DNA of 64,000 nt from Zygnema cylindricum (lineage: Eukaryota > Streptophyta > Zygnematophyceae > Zygnematales > Zygnemataceae), in contig JBBHKE010001824.1 in assembly GCA_037447655.1 (NCBI GenBank), forward strand, positions 125,941-189,940. Direction: 5' to 3'. Below the pieces are notes generated by a model. It searched no databases. It was not told the origin of the DNA and saw only the letters and a program-made list of their open reading frames with translations. The stretch's first letter is position 1; each line of letters begins with the position of its first letter. Below, piece by piece: positions 31,994-43,641 of the stretch. The position numbers and the translations under genes were made by a program.

Positions 31994-32963
31994 GGATGTG
32001 TGCCTATGTAACCGAAACTTTGAAATGTTACTTTGGATTTTAGCGCAGATTTTACGTTGTAGTTTTCAAAGTGTTCCTAAGGGTACGTCCCCATGTATTA
32101 AAGTATCGATTTTAATCCGTCTTTTTCACCCAAAACGTAGTTCTGTACTAGAAAAAATTCAGCCGTACAAAAAAGCCAGTTCTTTAAAAGTACAGCAAAC
32201 GCCAAGTCGATACTTTTGAATGTACTTCATGTTTGTCGTCATGTGAACGCATTTTGGCGTTTTCCTTTTTTCGACCCCGTGGAAAGAGAATCTAGCCCGA
32301 CAAAAAACTTTATCAGATATCGATTGGATTTCAGGGAAAGTATCACCCAAACAACGAATGAAAAATGGCCCACGCACGTGACACACGAGTGGGAAAATTT
32401 TAGGACGAGGGAGAGTACTCGCTATTTTTCTCTTTGCCCGTCACGCACATGTACGGAAAAGCCGAGGATGTACGGAAAAAAATATGCAGGGGTCTCGGAC
32501 CTCCACTTTCATTCATGGGTCCTCGGTAGAATTTTGCGTCGTCGTCGCCTCTCCCCTCTCCCTCTCACACTATCGCTTTTATCTCACACTTTTTAGAACG
32601 AGGCACGACAAAACTGGTATGAAATGAAAGATATTTGAAAAATAATTATTTTGACTACCTTTATGCATAATTTTATGGCAAGTAGAGCGAAAATATTGAT
32701 AAAACGAAATCGGGTAGCCATGGCCGAAAGTTCTTGAATCTGTGACGTCGACGTTGTCACAAGTGAGCGTGACGTCACAATGTCACAAAACCCTAAACAT
32801 CTGCCATGTCACAAAATTACAAAAATGTAGACGTCTACAACTGTCGCTGTTTTTGCTGGCGTCACTCATTGTCGAAAGTTTCGTAGTCGTCTTTCATCCG
32901 TCACAAAGTTGTACCTACGTCTACAACCGTCACATGTCAAAGTTCCGATTTCATTTTCGCACA
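31994..32963 (+). mobile_element. PIF/Harbinger-like MITE copy A5 with leader, 3' truncated
   Basis: Leader at 31,994-32,080 as in copy A2, then GGGTACGTCCCCATGT at 32,081. Homology to A1 ends abruptly at about 32,963, replaced by GCTGCATTCACACAGGGAAT, which recurs inverted at 38,450-38,472. Confidence 0.78.
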
Positions 32964-33288
32964 TTTGCTGCATTCACACAGGGAATGAATGATGAATGAG
33001 ATGATGAATTGAATGTCCTTTTGTTTTGTTTGGACGTGAATCGTCCTTGACGTCATCTCACGTCAACTAAAACGTCGCGATGCCATTCATGTTGCCGTAC
33101 GATTAAGTACCGAATGACTCGAATCCGTCCGTACCAAGCCATCGTCTTTCACCCGTACAACAACATATAATTTTTTCAAGGTGACCGCTCGAGACCCCCA
33201 AACAAAAAGGGACGCTTAAAAAAAAAAAAAAACCAAACAAACTGCACCCGAAATGAAAAGTGGCGACAAAAACAAGCAAACTCCATAG
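32964..33288. repeat. Segment inverted relative to about 38,433-38,475
   Basis: The first 45 bases (GGGAATGAATGATGAATGAG) match 38,433-38,475 in reverse. The rest is unique, ending in a poly-A run near 33,218. Confidence 0.55.
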
Positions 33289-33500
33289 TCCTCTGTGCCC
33301 TCCCTCCCTCCCTCTCTCCCTCCTTCCCTGCTTCCCTCCCTCTTTCCCTCTCTCTCCCTCCTTCCTTCCCCTCTTCTCCCTCCCTCTTCCCCTCCTCTCC
33401 CTCCCTCCTTCTCCTCCTCTCCCTCCCTCCTTCCCCTCCTCTTTCTCCCCCTCCCCTCCCTTCCCCTCCCCCCCTCTCCCTCTCACTCTATCCTTCTATC
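33289..33500 (+). repeat. CCCTCCCTCC polypyrimidine tract
   Basis: About 200 bases of CCCTCC and CTTCC units. ORFs across it on both strands are low-complexity. Confidence 0.75.
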
Positions 33501-35465
33501 CCTTCTCTGTCCTACAGATCAGTGCCCCGTTTGGTTTTACTCGATATTATTTTTCGGAGGAACATTAAATTCTCTCTCCCTTTCCTTCTCCTCCTCCCCT
33601 CCCTACCTACCTAAATATACTATATCCAGCTCCGTAACTATTTCTTTTATATATTTGTTGTCATTTTTCCTTTGTTGTTGTTGTTGTCGATTTACGTTTC
33701 CGCGCCTTTTTTTCTACCCTTTTTTTTTTTTTCAGTCGAACTCGGGTAGTTTTCAAACTTGTCTTTCGAGCAGTTCAGGAAATTCAGTGACGTGACATCG
33801 AAGCCGGAAAAAGTAGGGGAAATGCGGTTTTACGACTTTTGGATCGAGTTCGTCCCTCAGCCAATATTCGAGGGGAACATCTTTCCGAGGCAGCTGGCAC
33901 CACCTCCGCAATTTCCGGAAACCCTAAATTTGTGGAACCAAGGAAAAAGTTGCGTAGAAGCTTTCGGAAGCTCCACAAGTCAACATTTCTTGATCAGTAG
34001 TCAAGCCGGTAATGACCGAAATCCGTCTTTTAGGCAAGTTGAGGAGCCAATGAGACGATAGCAAAATTCGTCTCATATGTGTGCTTCGTCTTATTCGACT
34101 TGGGTTCGTGGTTTGGGACACATGGCAAAGACACAGAGACACATGACACAGGGAGGGAGGAGATGGTAGAGAGAGAGAGTACATATTAGGGAATAGTTCT
34201 CATAACTTCCATTCTCGTAGGTATTCTTGTCAAAATTTTGGCTCTCAGAATGGGATTTTTTTTATCTTTCGGGCTCGAAACGATTTTACCCAAAATGTTA
34301 GCCCTCAAAATTTCCACATTTGACCCTTTTCGAGTTTGAGAAATGGTTTGTTTGAAGGACAAAGTTTATTTAGAAGAGACATTGCGACAATTATTTGGAG
34401 TTGAACGGAATGTTAATCAATAAATCATTTTGTGTTATTGATTTTGAGTTGAAGGCCCTTTTTCTCGTTTTTTGTGGTTTGTGATTTTCAATCTAAGTAC
34501 TTTTGGACTCAATATTTATTTTTTTATTTTGCTTCATATTTCAAAAAGTTAAAGCAAACAAACATCTCGAGATTATTTGCAACAAGTTCGATTTTTAAGC
34601 ACTTCCAACCTTTTAGTTTATGTTTTTAAAAAATGTTTTTCATTGTTGAACAGTTTTAGATTTGTTTATAAGATTGTCTTGCTTCTTTCACAAGAAATGG
34701 AACAAAAAAAATGACTCTTATATCGAAAATTTGTTGATATCGTACAAACTCTATCAATTATCTCTTATTGATTTTAATCTCTTCTGTAAATAGAGTTATG
34801 GAGACCCAAGAAGCTCTCCCTCCCGCACTTTCTCCCCCTCTTGATAAATAGTGGAAAAAGTTTCCCCTCTCATTCAATCTCAGTCCTACAAGCCTATCTT
34901 AACTTCATGATCAGGAGAAAAAAAAAAATTAACAAACAGAATGATGAATGGATGAAAAAATTATAGTGCTTCTTACATTAGTTACAGACTTTTTTGGTGG
35001 TCAGCTTTCATTATTTTGCCATTAAATGATATCAATAAATAAGGGCTGCTCCACAAACTAAATATTGCTTGCATCCAGAATGGTTGCCAAGCAACCATTC
35101 AAAACTGAAAAAAAAGATCATAACTGATCACCATGTCTGGACTTTACCCCAACGAAAAGCAAATTTTCAAAATGTGGTTTTCAAATCCTATTCCATGACT
35201 CTAATCCCACAATTATTCTATTTAAAAACTCATTTTCCTAGCTATATTTTTTTCGCTACATTTCTAGTTCCTACCTCATTTCTCTACTTCTAAACCATTT
35301 AGAACTACAAGAAAAATGATGCCAGGATATAAACGACACATTCCATAACCTACATTTAAACTCATCCCAACTTTAAATGCTTTAAAATATGGTAAAATAC
35401 AACTTAGAAAGAAAAAAAATACAAAAAAATTGGGGCATTTTCATACACACGAGTTGTCACAAAAG
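33501..35465. other. Intergenic; one unsupported ORF
   Basis: A + strand ORF with ATG at about 33,822 (MRFYDFWIEFVPQPIFEGNI) ends at 34,061 and has a T-rich CAG upstream at 33,733. I recognise no family. The remainder to 35,465 is AT-rich with nothing else. Confidence 0.25.
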
Positions 35466-37569
35466 TTATGTGAAAAAATTGTACATTAATTGTGTCCATG
35501 TATCAGTAATTCCCGGTTGGCAATAATGGAGACAATCAGGAACTCCAGCAGCATTAAAACCCCGATGTCCATCAGATCTAAGGGATGTGGAATGTTTTAT
35601 GTCCATAAATATGCCTCCAACTTCTTTTACATATTTTTTGGCAATATCATTTTGTTGTCTAAAATCCGCCCAATGGAAATCATAAGGGAGGAGAGAGGGA
35701 TTTTGGGGGACACTGATTGGTCCATCGTACGTCATACAGCTTACATAGCCTGGAAAAAAACGAAATTAGGTGAAAGGTTATTTAGTTTAACTGGTTGTTG
35801 TGGTTGTTGAAGTGAATTTTCAGTTTTAGGAACAAAATCGGAAAGAGGAGACTAGTTAAATACTTTTGGGTGATTTTAGAAGCTTAACAATAATTTAAAC
35901 CACGATGTCTGACTTCATTTATTCAATCGACGAAGTAATAACAATGAGAAAAGGAAACAAGTGAAACCGGTGAAGAATGGGAAACAGAATGGATCTTTTC
36001 AAGTTAGATGCATCTAGTCACCTTATGGAGAAAAAAAAATAAAAGGGGTTCTTTTTTGCTTTGTCATTTACTCTAAATAAAGAACTAGTTTACAGCATGT
36101 GACAGCCATAAAAAAAGGAATCAGCTCGAAACATAGTCAGCTGTTTTTGGCAGTTTAAAAAAAAAACCGACAAACGGGAGATATTACTTAGAAGTTTTAG
36201 TGTGTTGTCAAGGGGAACTTAAGGCAAATTCCCATTAGAGTTTCACCTGATTTAGGGTACTGCTTGATGAAGAAACCTAAACAGAAAAATCTTCTACGTA
36301 AAACAAACTCGCAACATTACAATACATGTCTTATCTTCTAACCAAAGACTCCCTAGGTTTCTTTTGACAAAAAAAGGAAATGAATGGAGGTTCTGTCTTA
36401 CCGAATGACCTCGAATGGAGAACATTCTAAAAATGAAATGAGATGACTACGATTAAAATAAAGTCTTTAAATAAAAGTGGTAAGAGCCTAACTTGAAAGT
36501 TAAAAAAACTGAAACGCTATTGTACACTTTCAGTGCGAACTTCACTAAGGAAAATACTGGTAAGATTTGGATCAGAATTGTGTGATTCCACAAGAATTTC
36601 CGCACTTGAAAACCATGGTCAAGACTCTAACCATATTTATTCCATGAACTTCAAAATTTTACTTTGATTCGCTTGATTAATGAAAATAGTTTGACCTTAT
36701 TACAATTCAGTTCAGTTTGAATTTTAGTGTGCTTAAGGTTTCTTGTTGACATGTTTCCTCCCCCTCCCCTTGTTGACAGCCCTTAAGCAATGTCACTTAG
36801 TACCACTCACTGTCCGTTGCCATTATTGTTGTCCAAACTATTTATGAGCTAAACTCTCTCTTTTAATGTTTGAAGGTGAAGAATGAACAAATAAATATTT
36901 TTGGTCGTCAGTGTCAAACAACCATTAATTGCAAAACATGTACTCACAACGATTAGTGAGGAGTTCCTACTGTTAATTAATGAAAGAAAAGAAAAAAATC
37001 TTGACGCTTTCTTTGGGGCCGTAAACAGGTATTTTTTGTCACCTTCTGTTGAGGCATTAAAATACACCATCATTTTGAAGACCTGACGAGAACCTGAAAA
37101 ACACCTACAAAAATTATTCAAATATCCAAGATAACCTTTAAAAAAAAAAATTCTCACCATTAGGATTACTTCTGTAAATCACGAGAGTGTTCGTATAATG
37201 CTTTCTCAACCAAATGTAAGATTCCAAAAGGTTATCTTGGAAACTTTTTTCATCCACGCTAGTTTTGGTGTGGGTTAAAACCACAGCCGTAGGGCTCCAA
37301 AAGGACAGCGCCATATACCACGGGGCTCCGTTTTCCTTGCCAGGAACTCGACTAGAAGTCAAATCTCGGTTAAGGACAAACCGTACGGCAACAGTAGGAC
37401 CTCCAAGAACATCCCCACAATATCGATATCCAAAACAAAACTTTTTTTCTTGTCTATCGTCCCAAACACAACCACCATCCGGAAAAATATTGGCGACAAG
37501 AGGATTTTCAGGAGAACCAAACGAAACAAATGACAAAATAAAATAAAAAGAAAGTTGGGAAAAAAACAT
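35466..37569 (-). CDS. PC-esterase / trichome-birefringence-like protein, C-terminal two exons
   Basis: Exon A runs from 37,569 (start uncertain) to 37,158 and exon B from 35,749 to 35,466, joined in phase (G|GC) by GT-AG sites. The product contains FWSPTAVVLTHTK, YIWLRKHYTNTLVIYRSNPN and FHWADFRQQNDIAKKY, then MDIKHSTSLRSDGH and the catalytic DxxH-type motif VPDCLHYCQPGITDTW. This is the C-terminal signature of the PC-esterase superfamily, whose trichome-birefringence-like plant members are Golgi polysaccharide O-acetyltransferases. The N-terminal GDS block was not found. Either an exon lies upstream in repeat-rich DNA, or the Met at 37,569, followed by a hydrophobic stretch, starts a shortened protein. 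Confidence 0.7.
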
Positions 37570-37689
37570 GAATCGACCAAATAAAATGACGGTGAAAATG
37601 GGATTTTGTTAACCCTTAGTTGAATTGAATGTCACTATTTCAGTACAATAGTCTTTGATTCTTCTTAACCACTATTGCTTCAACACCGT

Positions 37690-37985
37690 GTATCACTGTT
37701 AGCAGATTGGGAGGGAGAGAGGGCAAAGTGGGAGGGAGGGAGGGATAAAAGGAGGGAGGGAGGGTAAATTAGAGGAGAGGGAGGGAGGGAGGGAGGGTGA
37801 GACAGAAGAGAGTGAGTGAGAGAGAGGGAGGGAGAAAGTGAGGGAGTGAAAGAGGGAGGGAGGGAGGGCAGATTGGGAGGGAGGGATGGAGGGAGGGAGG
37901 GCAGATTGGGAGGGAGAGGTGGAGGGAGGGAGGGCAGATTGGGAGGGAGGGACAGAGGGAAGGAGGTTCAGACGGGAGTAAAATG
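37690..37985 (+). repeat. GGGAGGGA minisatellite
   Basis: Within it GGGAGGGCAGATTGGGAGGG recurs about every 35 bases from 37,860 to 37,960. It begins next to a solo MITE end (ACACCGTGTATCACTGTTAG) at 37,685. Confidence 0.75.
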
Positions 37986-38049
37986 GGAGATGGGAGGCAT
38001 TAGAAGGTGGGCGAGGAAAGCCCGTCCCTGCAGGAGGTAATAGGGGGGA

Positions 38050-38475
38050 GGACGTTTCGTGAAAGTTACAAAAAAAAATGAAGTTTACATTTTTTTGCGT
38101 TATATTTTAGACCATTTTGATTGGCTATTCGTTTATGGGTTACCATTTTACAAAATTTCGTACAGTACGAATGAATCATTCGAAAAGCGACTTCATGTTT
38201 TTTCAAAGTCGGATTTTTGCATTCCGAAAAGGGTTTGCGGAAAAGAAGATGACTTACCACAGTTGTCAAGTTTTGACGCACTTGACCGTATATTTTGTCC
38301 TTTGCTACGCTCCAAATTGTACTTTTTGTCCGTAGCTACGCTCCAAAAAGGTTGACAGCCGGGCGGTCGGTCATTTTGGCGCCTCTGTTTTTTGTTTTTT
38401 TGCGAAATGAATGGTACGGGATGATTCGTTTCCTCATCTCATTCATCATTCATTCCCTGTGTGAATGCAGCAAAT
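38050..38475. other. Unassigned segment with a local repeat
   Basis: TTTGTCC(T/G)(T/A)(T/G)GCTACGCTCCAAA occurs twice near 38,296 and 38,327. No gene recognised. Confidence 0.35.
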
Positions 38476-38640
38476 ATGGGTCTTAAGGGCATATTGTATG
38501 TTTTGCGTACAATAGGCATATTGTATGGGCGTACGGTCACCTACTTTTGAACTATTCATCTAACAAAGTTTCTTACAGAAAGTACTGTACTATCTTATAG
38601 TACTAATCTTACAGATAGTACAGTACTGTACTTTCTATTA
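38475..38640 (-). repeat. Inverted partner of 2,426-2,590
   Basis: GCATATTGTATGTTTTGCGT ... GGGCGTACGGTCACCTACTT is the reverse complement of the 2,486-2,586 block, again next to AGTACTGTACT sequence. Confidence 0.65.
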
Positions 38641-38742
38641 ACTGGTTTACACTTTGCAAATATTACCAAGCCAGAATCACTGTATCACAAAAGCTGTAGC
38701 CTCTTTTAAAGTAATGTAATACTTTGTATATATAATGCTTTA

Positions 38743-39693
38743 GGGTACGTCCCCATGTAAGCGCGGTACTTTGATAAAGTATTTTGGACTGTAGTAAAGA
38801 TTCTCTGTACTACTTTGAAGAGCGTCCCTATGTGCGAAAATGAAATCGGAACTTTGACATGTGACGGTTGTATACGTAGGTACAACTTGTGACGGTTGAA
38901 GGCGACTACCAAACTTCCGACGATTGGTGACGCCAACAAAAATAGCGACAGTTGTAGACGTCTAGATTTTTGTGAAATCATAGATGTTTAGGGTTTGGTG
39001 ACATTGTGATGTCACGCTCACTTGTGACAACGTCGACGTCACGGATTCAAGAACTTTCCGCCATGGTTTCCCGATTTCGCTTTTTCTACTTTTCTCACTC
39101 GAATTGCCATTAAATAAAAACCTAAATAATTTCAAAAAATATATTTTTTAAAGATCTTTCATTCTATACCAACATTGTCGTGTCTCATTCTTAAAAGTGT
39201 GAGATACAAGCGATAGTGTGAGAGAGAGAGAGGAGAGGCGACGACGACGAAAAATTATGCAAAGGACCCATGAATGAAAGTGGAGGTCCGAGACCCCTGG
39301 AATTTTTTTTCCGTACATAGCGCGTGACGGGGACGGAGAAAAATAGCGAGGACTCTCCTTCGTCCTAAAATTTTCCCACTCGTGTGGCGCGCGCGTTGGT
39401 CATTTTTCATTCGCTGTTTGGGCGGTACTTGAACTAAAATCACCCCCTCGAGGTGATTTTGGATTAAGTTTTTTTTTGGGCTGGATTCTCTTGCCCGGGG
39501 GTCGAAAAGGGGAAAACGCCAAAATGCGTTCACATAACGACAAACACGCCGTACATCCAAAGTAAGAATTGACGTTAACTTTACTTTGGTAAAAATGATT
39601 TTCTCGTACGGCTAAAGTTTTTTTCAAAGTTCCCTGAATTTTAAGGCAAAAAGACAGAGAAAAGTATGTACTTTAATACATGGGGACGTACCC
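38743..39693 (-). mobile_element. PIF/Harbinger-like MITE copy A6, full length, reverse orientation
   Basis: 951 bp, TIRs GGGTACGTCCCCATGT / CATGGGGACGTACCC, with TTA at 38,740-38,742 and 39,694-39,696. Same family as 13,154-14,100 but inverted. Confidence 0.88.
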
Positions 39694-39696
39694 TTA

Positions 39697-40532
39697 TAAA
39701 GAGAGTATGCAGAACATATTAAAATACTCACAGTTTTTATTTTCTTATAAAAAGAAACTTCTCTTACCTTTTGCAAGTTTAATTCACTGCCATTATATCA
39801 CAAGCAATAAAACCGCAATATGGTCAATGAACAAAGTGACGTCAATTCGATGATTAATGCCACGTGGGCAAAAGTAGTCCAATTATTACAAGTGAACTGT
39901 AATGCAGTATCAGCAAAGTACACTGGATTGGAAAGAGGACTTCGTATTGTACTGGAACGTCCAAATTGCCAAGTGGGTATCCACAAAAAATTTCGTACGA
40001 AAGTGTACACTTTTCGGAACCTACTTGGTCATGAGGAGTGTCCACTCAGGATCGTCAAAAAAATTGTGTCGGTATCGACGGCCGGTAACACCATTTCTGA
40101 CACTCGTGTGGAGATGGAGCCAACAAACGAATTATAGATAATCTATTATTTTTGACTGATATGGTGACGTGCCTTCGCACAGATTCTGGTGTACCGCACT
40201 GGCGACCAAACCAAGATCATAGACGACAGCAGGCAAGAAAGTGCAGCAGCCAATGATTGACGACTACATCCTCAGATATTGTACGGAGGCATCGGAAATA
40301 GTAAGAGTGCATGTCACGTGGCAAGCTGTATTCGCATCACAGTATTTCTTTTCCCACTCATTAATGGCGCTTGTCAGAATGGGTGTTCGCGGGCCGTCAG
40401 TACGGACAAAATTTTTTGACGGGGTTGGTGGACACACCTCATTGACGCAGAAGGTGCCCGTACACATATTCGTACGGATTTTTGTTTGGCTTTCATTATG
40501 TAATAAAATGGAAGTTCTTTCAATCTAGCAAT
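39697..40532. other. Intergenic; uncertain small ORF
   Basis: A + strand ORF with ATG at 39,820 runs 105 codons to 40,137 (MVNEQSDVNSMINATWAKVV). No family, domain or splice context supports it. Confidence 0.2.
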
Positions 40533-40535
40533 TTA

Positions 40536-41240
40536 GGGTGACGTTCCATTAGGCGAAAAGTGGGATTCGTTACTGGACGCCGTACGTTTTCGTACATAGC
40601 CGTACAGAGTCGTACCAATTATTACTTTTTGTCAGACGAAACATCGTTACTGGAAAGCTGTCGGGAAGCTCCAATGATGTAAGCGTAATTCCTGACCGTT
40701 GGATGTTTCACATTTTGAGATCCGCGAAGCAATCGAGCACATCATCCAGTGGGCCCCAACTCTTGGTACACGTGAAAAGTAAAAAAAATATCTACGTTGT
40801 ACAAGCGATCACAGGCCTGCACGTCGTGCACGTCGTACATGCCATGCCTCCTGCCACGTTGAATGCAGGTCAGGTGAAAATATCCTCGCACGCTCCGTCT
40901 GACATCCACCGACGTTCAAAGTTTGCCGCGACCTTCAAGGTTTGTCGCGTCTTTTTGCCATTCGGTTTCGAAATTTTGATTTCCATTTTCAAAATCAAAA
41001 TCCAGCCAAAAACTTTATGTACGAATCATTAATTACCTCCGGTGGTACAGAAATTTCGTACAGATATTCCGTTTGTAGATTTTTTTAAAGATTTTTAGAA
41101 TCTGGCCTCTAACCTACGTGGCGCCAATCATAATTGAGGAAGGTTTGTTACTAGGCCGACATAATGGAGCGGACTTCCAGTAAATGCTGCCAGTATACTT
41201 GTCCGTACATTTACTGGGACCGCCTAATGGAACGTCACCC
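40536..41240. mobile_element. PIF/Harbinger-like MITE, family B
   Basis: 705 bp with TIRs GGGTGACGTTCCATTAGGCG and its exact complement, flanked by TTA at 40,533-40,535 and 41,241-41,243. Perfect 20-base ends suggest recent insertion. The nested element at 11,667 belongs to the same family. Confidence 0.9.
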
Positions 41241-41243
41241 TTA

Positions 41244-42129
41244 GGCTGTCCACATAGCAGCTCCCATTTTAAAATTGTCGTTATCTTCACGCACATAATG
41301 GGCGTTTTCCAGCGAGCCCTCCGTTTCGGTGTCCTGAAGCAAAATGCTCCTCGTCGTTCCATTTCAATGAACAGTCTTCGACAAATCGAAACAAACCATG
41401 TACGGTACATGCTTACGTGTACATACAGGCGGGCAGTCAGATTTGTGGGGACCACAATACTGTACGCATCGACACACTGCTAGACGCGCTCAAATCTAAT
41501 TGGAGCAAACTTCTAACTTCTCCAACCTACAAGCCCGGGAGCTTCTATCCTAAAATTCCGTTTTCTTGTCTGGGCAGGATCCTTACCTTTTTGCGTCGGG
41601 ACAGCGAGACGGCCGCTCTGGATTTCAACGAAAACGCCCTTACGGTGAGGTGGAAAAGACAAAATATCAAAGATTCAAATGACCTTTTTGTCAGGGTTGG
41701 ACAAAGCTCGTGCTTAGCGTCGCTGATCTGACGGATGTCATGACGTGGCGAGACTAGCCAGAATGTCATGCGTGCCAATTCATTATGACGGGATACATCG
41801 ATGCCATCCCAACACCGACGACCTGTGTGTAACTATTAAGGCGGTTGACTTACTGAACGGCGTCGAATTTTCGCGCTGACGGGAACCGTACTGGACACCT
41901 GACACATGCAGTTGTTTAGTAGCCACGCGCAGAACCGACATTTTCAAAATTTGCGATGTGACAAAGTTCGCGTCATTACGCATGCGTCGCCGTCGTCGTA
42001 GTTATGGTACTGCCTGCCAAATGGACGGACGTTCTGACTTCCCCGCCTCCATGTTGTGGTCGTTTTGCGCCCTCAAACGCCATATCGCCATTACGTATCG
42101 GCGCACGACGTCGTACATTTCATACAGAA
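41244..42129. other. No feature recognised
   Basis: Unique, moderately GC-rich sequence between two elements; ORFs are short and unlike known families. Confidence 0.3.
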
Positions 42130-42329
42130 GGTTAATGTTTTTTTCGCCACGTAAAACATATTTTTCCCGTACACACATGCTGGATTGTGGATCTGACAGT
42201 TGCGATTGAAAGGTAAGATTCCCAGCTTCCGATTGGCAGTCTCAAATTGAAAATCGGACAATTGTGTACGGATAAAAGATGTTTTAAGGGGCAAAAAAAA
42301 CGTTAACACTAATAGCGATAAACGGGGTA
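42130..42329. mobile_element. Palindromic MITE relic, left end lost
   Basis: The right end CACTAATAGCGATAAACGGG and the inner arm GTACGGATAAAAGATGTTTT match the 12,862 type; the left TIR is missing. Confidence 0.65.
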
Positions 42330-42344
42330 CTGTACAACTCACGG

Positions 42345-43545
42345 TCAGCCGAAACCGTGACCTAACCGACCGCCCGCGTCGGATCCGGAACGGATTGGTT
42401 GCCAAATTTGAGGGGCTGGACGGATTCGGACAGTTGATTCAAAAAAAAAAAAAAAAAAAACGGTTACGGTCGGGTAAGCAAAAAATGAAATTTTTGTAAT
42501 GTCCATACAATTCAACATATTTGTACTTTGTCATCTTAGGGTGCGTCTCTGTGTGCTTAAGTAAGGGTTTTTTTCTATCGTTTTCCTGTAAAACTTAGAG
42601 CCGTACCGCGTAAGTTTCAACCGTACAAAAAAATAGAAAAAAAGAGAAGTAAAGAGAAGTACATTTTGCGTCATCATCGAATTTAAAATGTACTACATCT
42701 TGTCGTCTTGTGTTCTTCGACCCACAGCCACGCCAAAAAACGTCATCTTCAAAATTGTCTTTAAAATACAGGGTCGATGTGTTTTAAAACAAAGTATTTT
42801 TTAAAAACAAATAGTAACACGTATTTGCACGTGCAATGTTTTTTTTCAAAAATTTCAAACGAATTCAAGCGACAGTGGAAGGTACAATATTCGTTATGTT
42901 TTGTCCGACTGTGTCCAACAAAACAGACAATTTGTTTTGTTTTGTCGCGTTTCGTTCAGTACGGACTCTTCCATTCTAGGGGTCTGAAAATTCGAATGCC
43001 ATTTGACGAAATCTTGAGAAATCTTTGAGGGCGTCCCAACAAGTCGCACACGCCGCCTCTCTCACGCGGCCTCGCATTCTCGCGAAGTCCAAGGCATTTT
43101 TTTACAATTTGGTGCGTCATCACATATTGTACACTGTCGACAGCCGTCACGGGCATTGTCGACGTATACAATCGTCACACCCTTAAGTGAAAACTTCGTT
43201 TGGTACACATAGGGACACCCGAAATCCGGGTCCGCCGGATCTGCGCAAAAGAAAAATAAAAAAATCTATGAGTTTGAAGTACACAGAGACCCTTATTATC
43301 GTGGAAGTACGTAACATCATGGTTATTTTTTTTTTTTATGATTTTGTAATTATACGGGTATGGGCGAGTACGATTAGTTGCGAGAAATTGAGTTTCGGTT
43401 AACTTTTATTTCCGTAAACGCGTTTCGGTTAACGGTTAACAATTTTGGAGCGTGACATAACCCGGTCGGGCGTCGGGTACTCAAATTAAAAAAAAAAAAG
43501 GCTGTCGGTTTCGGTTATCTTAAATTTTGACTTTTGCGACCTCTA
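42345..43545. mobile_element. hAT-like element, copy 2, with nested insertion
   Basis: Contains GACCGCCCGCGTCGG, CCGGAACGGAT, GTAAGCAAAAAATGAAA and ends TTTTGCGACCTCT. The left TIR is degraded. Interrupted by the Harbinger-like element at 42,539-43,292. Confidence 0.75.
42539..43292. mobile_element. PIF/Harbinger-like MITE, family C, nested in hAT copy 2
   Basis: Starts GGGTGCGTCTCTGTGTGC and ends GTACACAGAGACCC, flanked by TTA at 42,536-42,538 and 43,293-43,295. hAT copy 1 reads GTACTCTTTATCGTGGAAGG at the same place with a single TTA: the empty site. 754 bp, no transposase. An inner ACACATAGGGACACCC at 43,205 may be another nested end. Confidence 0.85.
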
Positions 43546-43641
43546 ACTCATGCACAACCACACAAAATTATGCGTGTCGGTCGCATCGCTTAGAAAATTA
43601 AACAATGCACCGATGTGACTGACCAATCTGTACCCTAAATC

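Noticed and set aside
33103-33795. ORFs rich in Gly/Arg/Glu or Pro/Ser
   Set aside because: They arise from the CCCTCC tract; nothing family-like.
26812-39627. Similar ORFs in several Harbinger-like copies (26,812-27,213, 28,952-29,281, 32,216-32,596, minus 39,255-39,627)
   Set aside because: They are alike because the elements are alike. Frames shift between copies and nothing resembles a transposase.
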